From: DAIDJD01 sp035485275
GTDB taxonomy: Bacteria; Oederibacteriota; JAJYGY01; DAIDJD01
Direction of reading: 5' to 3'
DNA: 64,000 nt
NCBI GenBank assembly: GCA_035485275.1
Contig: DATHOE010000037.1
Location: 32,279 to 96,278 of the forward strand
Within the stretch, counting starts at the first letter, position 1, and the number at the start of each line of letters is the position of its first letter. A program made the position numbers and the translations under genes. Below are positions 22,993 to 31,338 of the stretch, piece after piece. Below the pieces are notes generated by a model that saw nothing but the letters and a program-made list of their open reading frames with translations, was not told the DNA's origin and ran no database searches.

Positions 22993-24252
22993 ATGCCCCT
23001 GGACGCGGATGTGTTGATCATCGGAGCCGGCCCGTCCGGTTCATTGGCTGCGGCCAATCTGTTGCGGCGGGGCCACAGCGTGCTCATCGTCGAACGCGAA
23101 AAATTTCCGCGTTTTTCGATCGGGGAGAGCCTGCTCCCCCAAACCATGGGGCTGTTGGAGGAAGCGGGTCTGCTTCGCGCCGTGGTGGAGTCCGGCTTCC
23201 AGCACAAGAACGGCGCGGTGTTCGAACGCGGCCACGAACGCACCGAATTTGATTTTCGCGACAAATCCACGTCGGGCTGGGGGACCACTTATCAGGTGCA
23301 GCGCGCCGCCTTCGATAAGGCGCTCGCGGATGGGGTCGAACAGGCGGGAGCGCGGATCCTTTACCGCCACGAGATCACGGGCGCCCAGGTGGACGGAGAT
23401 GCCGCCCGACTGGACCTTCGCGATGCGGACGGGAAGGCCCTGCGGCTCCAGGGGCGTTTCGTGCTGGATGCCTCGGGCAACGCCAAGGTGCTGGCGCGGT
23501 TGCTTAAACTTGAGAGGCCGTCCGGATTCCCCATGCGGCAGGCCGTCTTCACCCATGTGGGCGACAACATTCCCCGGACCGGCGGCTTTGACCGTAACAA
23601 GATCCTCATCACCGTGCATCCGGAGCATAAGGACGTCTGGTATTGGCTCATTCCGTTCTCCAACGGGCGGTGCTCCCTGGGGGTGGTGGCGAGCAGCGTC
23701 TTCCTGGCTCCCTACGAAGGCGACCTGGACGCGGGCCTGAAGGAGCTGCAGTTTCAGGCGCCCGGCCTCAAAACGCTGCTGAAGGACGCCCTGTGGGACA
23801 CCCCCGCGCGCCAGATAAAGGGCTATTCCTCCGATGTTTCCTCCCTGTATGGGCCCAATTTCGCCCTCTTGGGCAATGCCGGGGAATTCCTGGATCCGGT
23901 TTTCTCTTCCGGAGTCACCATCGCCTTCAAGTCCGCCGCCTTAGCGGCCGAGCTCTTGCACCGGCGCTTCACGGGCGTCGCCGTGGACTGGGAAGCCGAA
24001 TATTCAAAAACCCTGCGCCGGGGCGTGGACTGTTTCCGCGAGTTCGTCGAGGCCTGGTACCAGGGTACCTTCCAGGACATCATTTTCCACGGGAAACACG
24101 ATCCCCACATCCGCCGCATGATCTGCTCCATCCTGGCGGGATATGCCTGGGATCCCCTGAATCCTTACGTCGCGGATCCGCGACGTTTGAGGACCTTGGC
24201 GGGAATTTGCGCGCCAAACGGCCCCTTCGCGGAGGCGGGGAAGCAGCCATGA
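22993..24252 (+). CDS. FAD-dependent halogenase/monooxygenase-like flavoprotein
   Basis: A 419-residue flavoprotein with the FAD Rossmann motif GAGPSG at residues 11-16 and an acidic strand end IVERE. GESLLPQTMGLLEEAG and GFQHKNGAVF keep a lysine placed as in flavin-dependent halogenases, and VWYWLIPFSNG fits the WxWxIP halogenase motif. Related proteins are common in flexirubin and xanthomonadin clusters, and xanthomonadins are brominated. Hydroxylation or ring oxidation are alternatives. The start has GAGG upstream, and the gene is coupled to the acyltransferase by ATGA. Confidence 0.78.
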   Translation: MPLDADVLIIGAGPSGSLAAANLLRRGHSVLIVEREKFPRFSIGESLLPQTMGLLEEAGLLRAVVESGFQHKNGAVFERGHERTEFDFRDKSTSGWGTTYQVQRAAFDKALADGVEQAGARILYRHEITGAQVDGDAARLDLRDADGKALRLQGRFVLDASGNAKVLARLLKLERPSGFPMRQAVFTHVGDNIPRTGGFDRNKILITVHPEHKDVWYWLIPFSNGRCSLGVVASSVFLAPYEGDLDAGLKELQFQAPGLKTLLKDALWDTPARQIKGYSSDVSSLYGPNFALLGNAGEFLDPVFSSGVTIAFKSAALAAELLHRRFTGVAVDWEAEYSKTLRRGVDCFREFVEAWYQGTFQDIIFHGKHDPHIRRMICSILAGYAWDPLNPYVADPRRLRTLAGICAPNGPFAEAGKQP

Positions 24253-25181
24253 CCGATACGGGCGGGCGGGACGGAGCCGCCCATTGGGCAGAGATGACGG
24301 AACTCGGCTCCGCCCTGGGTCTGGGTTTTCTTTATTTCATTTACCGTTGGTCCGGCCGCTGGCTCTTCCGGCTGTTCCTGCTGCCGGTGGTCGGGTATTT
24401 TTTGGTCTTCGCCGGAACGCAGCGGAGGGCGTCGAAGGAATACCTCAGGCGGGCCGGGGTTTCCGGACCGCTTTGGCTGGCCTTGCCGCGGCACTTCTGG
24501 GCTTTCGCCGAAGCCGTCCTGGACAAGTTGGTTGCATGGAAGGGCGGCATCCGTTTGGAGGATGTCACTTTTGAGGGCCGCGGGCCGGTGCAGGACTTGC
24601 TGGCGCATGGGCGCGGTCTCCTGTTGATCGGCTCCCATCTGGGGAACCTGGAGGTGGGCAGGGTCATTGCCCGCCTGCGGCCGGGCCTTGTGGTGCATGT
24701 CCTGGTCCATACTCGCCATGCCGGGAATTTCAACCGCCTGCTCCATCGCCTGGACCCCAGCGCGGGGGTCAATCTGGTGCAGGTCTCGGAATTCGGCGCC
24801 GGACAGGCGGCCTGGCTGGCCGAAAGAATCGGGCGCGGCGAAGTGGTGCTGATCGCGGGGGACCGGCGGCCCTTGGGCAAGGGCCGGATTTTGAACGTCG
24901 AGTTTCTCGGCGCGCAAGCGCCCTTTCCCCAGGGGCCCTTCGCGATGGCCGCCGCCCTGGCTTGCCCGGTATACCTTATGTTTTGTCTGAAGCAAAAGCA
25001 TGGTTTTCGAATCGTTTACGAACCTTTTGCGGAGGAGATCCTCGCGGGGCGCGGGGCGCGGGGCGCGGCCCTCCAGAACGCGGCTCAGCGCTACGCCCTG
25101 CGCCTGCAGCACCAGTGCCTGCAGACGCCGTTTCAATGGTTCAATTTCTATCCGTTTTGGTCACAGGAAGGGCGGTCTTAG
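24249..25181 (+). CDS. LpxL-type (lipid A lauroyl) acyltransferase homologue
   Basis: A 310-residue LABLAT-family protein with one N-terminal membrane segment (FLYFIYRWSGRW, then LFLLPVVGYFLVF) and the catalytic His/Glu in GSHLGNLE. ATG 24249 overlaps the flavoprotein stop. In aryl-polyene clusters such enzymes attach the polyene or fatty acyl chain to a lipid carrier. Its stop codon interlocks with that of the convergent ACP gene. Confidence 0.82.
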   Translation: MTDTGGRDGAAHWAEMTELGSALGLGFLYFIYRWSGRWLFRLFLLPVVGYFLVFAGTQRRASKEYLRRAGVSGPLWLALPRHFWAFAEAVLDKLVAWKGGIRLEDVTFEGRGPVQDLLAHGRGLLLIGSHLGNLEVGRVIARLRPGLVVHVLVHTRHAGNFNRLLHRLDPSAGVNLVQVSEFGAGQAAWLAERIGRGEVVLIAGDRRPLGKGRILNVEFLGAQAPFPQGPFAMAAALACPVYLMFCLKQKHGFRIVYEPFAEEILAGRGARGAALQNAAQRYALRLQHQCLQTPFQWFNFYPFWSQEGRS

Positions 25182-25459
25182 CTCCGGTTTTTTTGGTCCG
25201 GGGCCTGCGAGGCCACAAAGGCCGCCAGGCTGCGCACGTTGGCGAAATGGCGCTTACTTTCCTGCGGATCCTGGGTCATTTTGAGCCCATATTTCTTCTG
25301 CAAGGCCACGCCCAGCTCCAGCGCGTCGATGGAGTCCAAGCCGAGGCCGCCGCCGAAAATGAGGGCTTCGCTGTCAATGGACTCGGGGGAGACATCTTCC
25401 AGTCTGAGCGCGCCGACGATCAGGACCTTGATTTCCATTTCCAGTGCGCTCTCATCCAC
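25178..25459 (-). CDS. Acyl carrier protein, second ACP of the pigment cluster
   Basis: A 93-residue carrier protein with the attachment Ser in GLGLDSIDALEL and the segment LEDVSPESIDSEALIFGGG, typical of the ACP paired with aryl-polyene ketosynthases. A GTG start at 25459 overlaps the acyltransferase stop codon by 8 bp and gives the usual N-terminus; an ATG at 25474 is the alternative. The first ACP (22568-22825) is clearly different, so one may carry the starter and the other the growing chain. Confidence 0.87.
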   Translation of the reverse strand: MDESALEMEIKVLIVGALRLEDVSPESIDSEALIFGGGLGLDSIDALELGVALQKKYGLKMTQDPQESKRHFANVRSLAAFVASQAPDQKNRS

Positions 25460-26276
25460 GTTCAAGCACCTCATCAAAACGCCGCTCCAGCAGGTCAATG
25501 AGTTCCCGGGCGGCAAGCCTGGTTTGGCCGCCATGGCGTTCGATCACGGGGGCGGTTTCGTACGCTGGGAACGCATGCACGCGCATGAGCATCTTCCGGA
25601 CGGGCGCCAGATACCACCGCCCGCCGCGTTCCAAATTGCTCTCTCTGCAGTCGATGACGACCTGCGTCATAGTCGGGGCGCAGCGCAACGCCAGTTGGAC
25701 TGCTCCGCTCTTTAGGCGCAGGGCTTTCCCGGGTGTTGATCGGGTTCCTTCGGGGAAGATCACGATGGAATTCCCGGACTCAAGGCTGCTTTTGCACAGA
25801 CCCAAGGTCTTCTCGCCCCGGTCGTTGGGGATATAGCCGGCCAGGGACACGGGCCAGCGCATGGCCCAATGGCTTAACAGCGACGATTTCACGAGGCAAT
25901 CGGCCCGGGGTACGATGCCGGCCAGCACCACGAAATCGATGAGCGTGGGATGGTTGGCGAGGATCAGCAGGTCTTTCTCCTGCAGGTGTTCCAGTCCCAG
26001 TATTTCCAGGTCGAGCACGCCCAGCGCCCGCATGAGCCAGGTGAAAAAACGGAAGAAAATCCGCGTCAGGGCTTTTCCGGCGCGTTTGCGCCTGCCCCGG
26101 CGGTCCGGGATAAGGAACAAGGGGGCCGCGAAAGGCATGGTCAGAAAACTTCCGGCCATGAAAACGCCGAAACACGCCAAGGTGGCCGCCGTCCGCCACG
26201 CGCGGTTGGCCAGCCTCAGGCCGGGATTCCCCAGGTCCAGCGATGCCTGCCGTTGAACCAATGCTCCTCTCCCCAT
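25452..26276 (-). CDS. PlsC-like 1-acyl-glycerol-phosphate acyltransferase
   Basis: An acyltransferase of up to 274 residues with motif I NHPTLIDF (NHx4D), motif III IVIFPEGTRS and one N-terminal hydrophobic segment. It overlaps the upstream KS-like gene by about 60 bp if the ATG at 26276 is used. No ATG or GTG lies at the expected place just after that gene's stop codon, so the start is uncertain. It belongs to the leftward pigment unit with the ACP and the KS-like factor, and probably builds the lipid anchor of the aryl-polyene. Confidence 0.82.
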   Translation of the reverse strand: MGRGALVQRQASLDLGNPGLRLANRAWRTAATLACFGVFMAGSFLTMPFAAPLFLIPDRRGRRKRAGKALTRIFFRFFTWLMRALGVLDLEILGLEHLQEKDLLILANHPTLIDFVVLAGIVPRADCLVKSSLLSHWAMRWPVSLAGYIPNDRGEKTLGLCKSSLESGNSIVIFPEGTRSTPGKALRLKSGAVQLALRCAPTMTQVVIDCRESNLERGGRWYLAPVRKMLMRVHAFPAYETAPVIERHGGQTRLAARELIDLLERRFDEVLERG

Positions 26277-27115
26277 CCTTTGGCCAGCAGCCGGGCCACC
26301 GCCAAGGCCTGGGGCCCGGCGTCACCTCCGTCGTCCGCGGTTTCGTCTTCCAGTTTCATGTCGAGCGCAGTCCCGTCTTGGTGCCCCAACACGAGGGCGA
26401 GAGACCAGCCCGCCGCTTCGCCGTCCCAATAGGTGTCCAGGGCCTTCGGCGGGTCTTCGTCATGGTATACCGCCAGCACCCGCCCCGCGCCTTCATCCAG
26501 CAGCGCCTGGGATTCGAGCAAGGCCGCCGAAAAAGATTCCCGTCCGCCGGCCAGGGCGCTTGCCGGAGAACGGTCACCCCGGGCGATGGAGAAAAAACCG
26601 GCTGTCGCGTTGTGCACCGACACGCTGAAATCCATGGGAGACATCGGAGTCCCCTGTGCCAGGGACTCCAAAAGGCCGGTCGAACGCAGGATCTGTCCGT
26701 GGCGTGATGCGAAGACGCTGGGAATGTTCGCGCCCTTGGGCGCCAGGGCGTAGGCCACTTCCAAGGCCAATCGGTCGCTGAGCCCTGCCCGCCGCCGAAG
26801 GATGGGAGGCACCGCGTCGGCGGGCGGCACCGCGCCGCTGGCCGGCCAAGGAACCGCTCTGTCCAGGCGGGAAGCGGACGGAGACCGCGCCCATTCCTGC
26901 CAGGCGCTCTTGTTTTCCAAGCCCGGGGCCCAAGCGGCCCAATCAAGTACGCGCAGCCGCAGTTTCAGGCATAGCGTCCCGTTCCCGCCGTCAGATGGCT
27001 CGCCCCTGATAGCCCCTCCCCACAGTGCCCCGGATCCCTTTTTTTTCCAGAACAAGGATCCGCCCTTAGACCTGGAAACAATCGTAGCGCTTGGCCCCCT
27101 GTGGGGCCAGCCCAA
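26216..27115 (-). CDS. Ketosynthase-like chain-length factor lacking the active-site Cys (start uncertain)
   Basis: The protein from about LRLRVLDWAAWAPG to the end is roughly 255 residues, the size of the Ketoacyl-synt_2 proteins of aryl-polyene clusters. It keeps SVSVHNATAGFFSIA, a thiolase-like strand, but has no TACSS-type cysteine and no NxHGT or GHxxGA histidine motifs. A partner or chain-length role with the active KS proteins is therefore likely. No ATG or GTG lies near the conserved N-terminus; in-frame TTG codons exist at 27055 and 27115, so the listed start is only the upper limit. Confidence 0.72.
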   Translation of the reverse strand: MGWPHRGPSATIVSRSKGGSLFWKKKGSGALWGGAIRGEPSDGGNGTLCLKLRLRVLDWAAWAPGLENKSAWQEWARSPSASRLDRAVPWPASGAVPPADAVPPILRRRAGLSDRLALEVAYALAPKGANIPSVFASRHGQILRSTGLLESLAQGTPMSPMDFSVSVHNATAGFFSIARGDRSPASALAGGRESFSAALLESQALLDEGAGRVLAVYHDEDPPKALDTYWDGEAAGWSLALVLGHQDGTALDMKLEDETADDGGDAGPQALAVARLLAKGWGEEHWFNGRHRWTWGIPA

Positions 27116-27327
27116 TGCATTTTATCCCGTGCCCCCGGGCGCTGTTTTCACCGCCCCTCTTCAGGCCCAGGCGGGCCAGCGGGCGCAGGGAAGCAGGGGC
27201 AAGATCGGCCCGGATGCCGGCTCAATCCACCCGGGCCTCGGGCCGTCAGGAGCAGAAGCGGCGGGCCGGGGAGCAGGGAGTTCCATAGGACGTCCATGGA
27301 CGAAGGGCCACCTAGATGAGCGCGGGC

Positions 27328-27738
27328 CTAATGGTAGCTGGCTTTGATGACGCTGCGAACGATTATTCCTCCGGCCAGGCACAGGCAGCGGTCGCGGCTA
27401 GCACTTTCCATGTTCCCGGCATAGGTGCGCACGTCGACGACTCTCTCCCCCTTTTGGAGCGCCTTCTTTTGAAATTTCAGGAAACCGCCCAGCAGAGCCC
27501 AGCGGCAAGCCTCGGCCTTGGTTTTATTGAAACCGTTGGTGCTGACATGGGCGCTCTTTTCGTCGCCTCCGCGGGACTTTCCGAAGCTGAAAAGCTTGGG
27601 GTCCAAGCTTTCACCCCGCTTATTCTCAAGCTGGGCTATGGAGTCGAATGTGACGCTCACCACCTGGTTCTCCGCCCGGACAGGGATCGACGCGCATAGG
27701 CTTAGGGCTAGCAGGCAGGCCCAAACTGGGTATTTCAT
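27328..27738 (-). CDS. Small exported protein of the 'excinuclease ATPase subunit'-annotated family
   Basis: A 136-residue protein with a signal peptide (MKYPVWACLLALSLCASIPVRA). The second half, CRWALLGGFLKFQKKALQKG followed by VVDVRTYAG and a Cys-containing CLCLAGGIIV, resembles small periplasmic proteins often mis-named 'excinuclease ATPase subunit'. As I recall, these lie near aryl-polyene or xanthomonadin clusters. It has nothing to do with UvrA: there is no ATPase motif and it is exported. Function is unknown. It has its own promoter-like region upstream. Confidence 0.6.
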   Translation of the reverse strand: MKYPVWACLLALSLCASIPVRAENQVVSVTFDSIAQLENKRGESLDPKLFSFGKSRGGDEKSAHVSTNGFNKTKAEACRWALLGGFLKFQKKALQKGERVVDVRTYAGNMESASRDRCLCLAGGIIVRSVIKASYH

Positions 27739-27801
27739 GGTGGTCTCCGAGGAGGGCGGGATTAAGCGGGGTGGGTGACGAATGCTGCTTTTGCAGGCGG
27801 A

Positions 27802-27822
27802 TTCGAATTTCGAACTATTCTA
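27802..27822 (-). promoter_or_regulatory. -10 element with TTCGAA repeat palindrome
   Basis: Minus strand TAGAAT at 27817-27822 is followed by two TTCGAA hexamers separated by one base (27802-27807, 27809-27814). Together they form a 13-bp palindrome over the expected start site of the 27328-27738 gene. It could be a repressor site. The -35 region is poor. Confidence 0.4.
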
Positions 27823-27890
27823 ACCCATCCGAATGTCATTGGAACATAAGCGTTTATCAGGCGCGCTCATTTTCACGTAGCCGGACCTTC

Positions 27891-27920
27891 ATTGTCGCAT
27901 AAGAATGATTATGCGACAAT
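27891..27920. repeat. Perfect 12-6-12 palindrome with dif/XerCD-like architecture
   Basis: ATTGTCGCATAA and TTATGCGACAAT flank a six-base centre GAATGA. The 11-bp inner arms plus 6-bp centre, with CATAA-N6-TTATG, match the layout of XerC/XerD core sites. No T-run follows on either strand, so a terminator is unlikely. It sits between the pigment cluster and the sugar-metabolism genes. Confidence 0.5.
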
Positions 27921-27935
27921 ATTGTTTTGGGGCAT

Positions 27936-27959
27936 AGCCATCCGGAAACCTGGATGGCT
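27936..27959 (-). other. Stem-loop downstream of the CIA30 gene
   Basis: AGCCATCC and GGATGGCT are perfect 8-bp arms around an 8-base loop, starting 17 bp after the CIA30 gene stop codon on the minus strand. No U-tract follows. It may be a weak or factor-assisted terminator or an mRNA 3' stabiliser. Confidence 0.4.
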
Positions 27960-27975
27960 GCCCGCCCAGGCTTCC

Positions 27976-28560
27976 CTATTTCACCAGCATCAGTTTGGAG
28001 ATGTTGAAGTCGTAGTCCGTGTCCGTGATCGTGGTTCCGAAGACCAGCTTGTCCACGTCCTTGAAGTCCGCGGGGACGGATTTGCCCCAGTCGGAGGGCT
28101 GGTCGAAATGGGTCAGGGGGATGGTCACCAGGGTCCAGTCCTTGGGGGCCGTGAAGTAGGCCTGATGAAAGCAGAAATCCTTGACCGCAAGGCGGCAGAT
28201 CTGGACGCGGTAGTGCCCCCCGTCGCCTTTGGCGTAGAAGCGCAGGGCCCTGTAGGGGCGGAAATCGGGCTGGGACATGTGCAGGGACATGCAGGCCCAG
28301 GGCCAGGGGGCCACGCCTTTGCCCAGGTGGCCGTGGATGCGGGCGCTGCCTTTGGGGTGGGTGAAAGGCTGGGGGGCCAGGGTGGTCCCCAGCTGGGCGG
28401 AGTCGCAGCCGGACCACCAGCTCTGGCCGTTGCTTGCAGCGGGGCCGCTGAAATCGTCCAGGAGGAGATCGCCGCCCGCAGGGGCGGCCGCGTCCGCGCG
28501 CGCGATGGTGGGGTGCAGCAAAAGCGTTCCGGCCAGAAAGATAGCCCCTAAAAACTTCAT
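27976..28560 (-). CDS. Exported CIA30-family (CBM11-like) protein
   Basis: A 194-residue protein with a signal peptide (MKFLGAIFLAGTLLLHPTIARA) and a CIA30/CBM11-type jelly roll: LLLDDFSG at the start of the domain, SARIHGHLGKG, a middle strand ALRFYAKGDGGHYRVQI, a repeat-like TLVTIPLTHF and the end DFNISKLMLVK. Bacterial exported members are thought to bind carbohydrates. It lies 53 bp downstream of the GH42 gene on the same strand, which fits a role in sugar binding or uptake. Confidence 0.7.
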   Translation of the reverse strand: MKFLGAIFLAGTLLLHPTIARADAAAPAGGDLLLDDFSGPAASNGQSWWSGCDSAQLGTTLAPQPFTHPKGSARIHGHLGKGVAPWPWACMSLHMSQPDFRPYRALRFYAKGDGGHYRVQICRLAVKDFCFHQAYFTAPKDWTLVTIPLTHFDQPSDWGKSVPADFKDVDKLVFGTTITDTDYDFNISKLMLVK

Positions 28561-28613
28561 GTCGCCTCCGTAATGGGTTGAAGCAACATGCTTACAGGGC
28601 CCGGCGCGCAGGG

Positions 28614-30593
28614 CTAATCGGTTTCCGCCTTTTTGACCTCAATTACAGCTACATCCCAGGCTTTCAAGGACAGGCTTCCGCGGCAGGCCCTGTCCTTGAG
28701 GACTTCCCTCCCGGCGGGCGCCTTCACTTGCCGGGTTTTCGAAGAATGGTTGAGCACGAAGAGCAGTTCCGAGCCGTCCGTAGAAGTGCGGGAGGCGAAT
28801 TCAATGTCCTTTGGCCCGGTGAAGCGCTGTTTCAGGCCCGCCAGCTTGAACATCCGAGCCATGACCTTGTCCGTCAACGCCGGGTCAAAGCAGCCCGCCA
28901 GGTAGGCGACCCGGCCCTTGCCCGCCTTGCGCAGCGTGACCGCTGGACGGCCCTGGAGCCAGCCATTGCCGCTTCCAAAGGACGCCAGCACACGCACGTC
29001 CGGGCTTTCCAGGCGCAGTCGCTCCCCCCAAAGCGTGGCCGTTCCCTTGAGGGCCGGCGCCTCTGCTCCCCTGACCTGCACCTTGCCGGTGAGCACCAAG
29101 GCCTCCTCGGCCACCAGGCCGGCCAGCGCCGCCAGGGGGCCGGGCGGCAGCGATGGATAGAGGCGGTTTAGGGGATCTTTGCAGCCGCTGCGCTGGGTGA
29201 GCACCAGAAGGCCCCCCGCGTGGACAAAGTCGCGTAAGCGTCCCGCCATGGCGTCATCCAGCAGCCACAGTGCGGGGGCGGCCACCAATTTGTAGCCCTC
29301 AATGCTTTCGTGGGCGTTGATGACGTCCACGCCCAGGTGGCGTCCGAAAAACGGCTTATGCAGCGCCTGGACCACGCTTTGATAGTCGTAGTCCTGGTGG
29401 TGGCGCTGGAAGTCGATGGCCCATTGGGATTCGTATGAAAAAAGGATGGCTGCCTCGGACCTGCAGCTGGTGCCACGCAGGAGCGGGGCCGCTCGGCTGA
29501 ATTCGGCGCCCAAGGCCTTGATTTCAGGGAAACAGGGCCTGGGTTCCCCGTCCTGGCCGATCACGCTGCCGTGCAGTTGTTCCTGGCCGCCCAGTGCGTT
29601 GCGCCATTGCCAATACAGCACGGCGTCCGCCCCGTGGGCCACGAACTGCCAATTGCGCAGGCGCAGGCGGCCGGGCTCCAGAAGGGTGTTTTTTGAGGCC
29701 CAGTTCACGCCTGATGGCTGGGTTTCCATCATCCAAAAATTCTTCCGCTTCCATCCCCGTTCAAAGTCGCCCATGAAGGCCTCGTTGGCCGGGTCGGGCT
29801 GGTCCGTGGGCCAGTAGCGGTCATTGGAAAGGAAGTCCAGGTCCGCTCCGATGGCGTAATAGTCGAGTTCCTTGAACAGCCCCATGCAGTTGGTCGTGAT
29901 CCACTGGCCCTCGGAATGGGCCCGGATGGCCCGGGACTGGATCAGGAGATAGTCAACGTAGCTGGACGTGCAGAAGCGCTTCCACTCCAGGCGCAGACCA
30001 GGGTTGTCCCGGACGTCCGGCAAAGGGATCTGGGTCCAGTCGGAATAGGTCTGGCTCCAATAGGCAGTGGTCCAGTCCGCGTTGAGCCGGTCCAGGGTCC
30101 GGTACTTGTCCTGGAGCCAGGAGTGGAAGGCCGCCCGGGTCTCCGGGTCAAAGGACGCACGGTTGATCTCGTTGTCGAGCTGCCAGCCGATCACCGAGGG
30201 ATTCTTGCCGTAGCGTTCCGCCATTTTTCCGGCGATGCGGGCGCAATAGTCCCTGTAGACCCGGCTGTTGGGGTTGAAATGGCAACGGGAGCCGTGGCGC
30301 AGGGCCCGGCCGTTCTCCTCAAGGGCCAGCACTTCGGGATGGGCCTGGGTCAGCCAGGCCGGAGGCGCGGCCGTGGGGGTGCCCAGGACCGTTTCCATGC
30401 CGGCCTCTCCGAGAAGCCGGATGGCGTCGTCCAGCCAGGCGAATTCGTAGCTCCCTTCCGCGGGTTCCAGGCTGGACCAGGCGAATTCCGCGACGCGAGC
30501 CACGTTCATATGGGCTTTGCGCATCAGCGCGATGTCGACAGGCCAGCGTTCCTTGGGCCAGTGTTCCGGATACCAGGCGCATCCGAACTTCAT
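28614..30593 (-). CDS. GH42 beta-galactosidase
   Basis: A 659-residue enzyme of standard GH42 size. The N-terminal barrel starts with FGCAWYPEHWPKERW; VIGWQLDNEIN holds the acid/base Glu, and FWMMETQPSGVNW holds the nucleophile Glu. A trimerisation domain with SEAAILFSYESQWA and a small beta domain follow. No signal peptide is present, so it acts in the cytoplasm on imported beta-galactosides. Its start overlaps the pirin stop (ATGA). Confidence 0.92.
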   Translation of the reverse strand: MKFGCAWYPEHWPKERWPVDIALMRKAHMNVARVAEFAWSSLEPAEGSYEFAWLDDAIRLLGEAGMETVLGTPTAAPPAWLTQAHPEVLALEENGRALRHGSRCHFNPNSRVYRDYCARIAGKMAERYGKNPSVIGWQLDNEINRASFDPETRAAFHSWLQDKYRTLDRLNADWTTAYWSQTYSDWTQIPLPDVRDNPGLRLEWKRFCTSSYVDYLLIQSRAIRAHSEGQWITTNCMGLFKELDYYAIGADLDFLSNDRYWPTDQPDPANEAFMGDFERGWKRKNFWMMETQPSGVNWASKNTLLEPGRLRLRNWQFVAHGADAVLYWQWRNALGGQEQLHGSVIGQDGEPRPCFPEIKALGAEFSRAAPLLRGTSCRSEAAILFSYESQWAIDFQRHHQDYDYQSVVQALHKPFFGRHLGVDVINAHESIEGYKLVAAPALWLLDDAMAGRLRDFVHAGGLLVLTQRSGCKDPLNRLYPSLPPGPLAALAGLVAEEALVLTGKVQVRGAEAPALKGTATLWGERLRLESPDVRVLASFGSGNGWLQGRPAVTLRKAGKGRVAYLAGCFDPALTDKVMARMFKLAGLKQRFTGPKDIEFASRTSTDGSELLFVLNHSSKTRQVKAPAGREVLKDRACRGSLSLKAWDVAVIEVKKAETD

Positions 30594-31288
30594 GCGATGT
30601 CGAAGAGCAGGAACTCGGACCGGAAGTCCGCGGTGATGGACAGGGTCTTTTCGCCGTCCACAGCCAGGCCGTCACCGGATTTCATGGGGCTTCCGTTGAG
30701 CTTCAGGGCGCCATAGATCAACTGCAGCCAGGCCCCCCGCCCCTGGCGAAGCGGCAGTTCCAGTGATTTCCCGGGCTCCAGGATGGACGCGTAAAGGTCG
30801 ATGTCCTGGTGGATTTTCACGGAGCCCTCGCGCCCGGACTTCGAACCTATGAGTTTGAGGGTGTTGGTCTTGGCCTCGTCGGAAAAATGCTTTTCGGCGT
30901 AGCCCGGTTTGAGCCCGTTCTCCCCGGGGACCATCCAAATCTGCAGGAAATGCACCGCTTCGGACTTCGAGGCGTTGAATTCGCTGTGGGCGATCCCCGT
31001 TCCGGCGCTGATGATCTGCACGTCGCCGGGCTTGAGGATGGAGCCCGACCCGGTGCTGTCCTTGTGCTCGAGCGCCCCCTCGATCACGTAGGACAGGATC
31101 TCCATGTCCGCGTGGCTGTGCCGCCCGAAGCCGTGGCCGGGATCGACCCGGTCCTCGTTGATTACGATCAGGGAACGGAAGCCGGTGAAGCGGGGGTCGT
31201 AGTAGTTGGCGAATGAAAAGGTGTGGCGGCTTTCCAGCCAGCCGTGTTGGGCGAGTTCCCGGTCTTCCGAAAGCCGGATCTTCATCAT
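30590..31288 (-). CDS. Pirin family protein (YhhW-like)
   Basis: A 232-residue bicupin with the pirin metal-binding pattern in the N-terminal cupin: FGRHSHADMEILSYVIEG gives two His and one Glu, and the fourth ligand is probably the His of GTGIAHSEF. Pirins of this type bind Fe or another metal; some have quercetinase activity, but the native role is not settled. It is coupled to the GH42 gene and lies 50 bp after the HAD gene. Confidence 0.87.
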   Translation of the reverse strand: MMKIRLSEDRELAQHGWLESRHTFSFANYYDPRFTGFRSLIVINEDRVDPGHGFGRHSHADMEILSYVIEGALEHKDSTGSGSILKPGDVQIISAGTGIAHSEFNASKSEAVHFLQIWMVPGENGLKPGYAEKHFSDEAKTNTLKLIGSKSGREGSVKIHQDIDLYASILEPGKSLELPLRQGRGAWLQLIYGALKLNGSPMKSGDGLAVDGEKTLSITADFRSEFLLFDIA

Positions 31289-31338
31289 GGTTCGACCCCC
31301 ATGGGGATTGGATGGACCGCCTGGGATTTGGAGAGGAA

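Noticed and set aside
27161..27382. Possible small gene between the KS-like and exported-protein genes
   Set aside because: Arg/Pro-rich translation, no ribosome site and overlap with the exported-protein gene; nothing supports coding.
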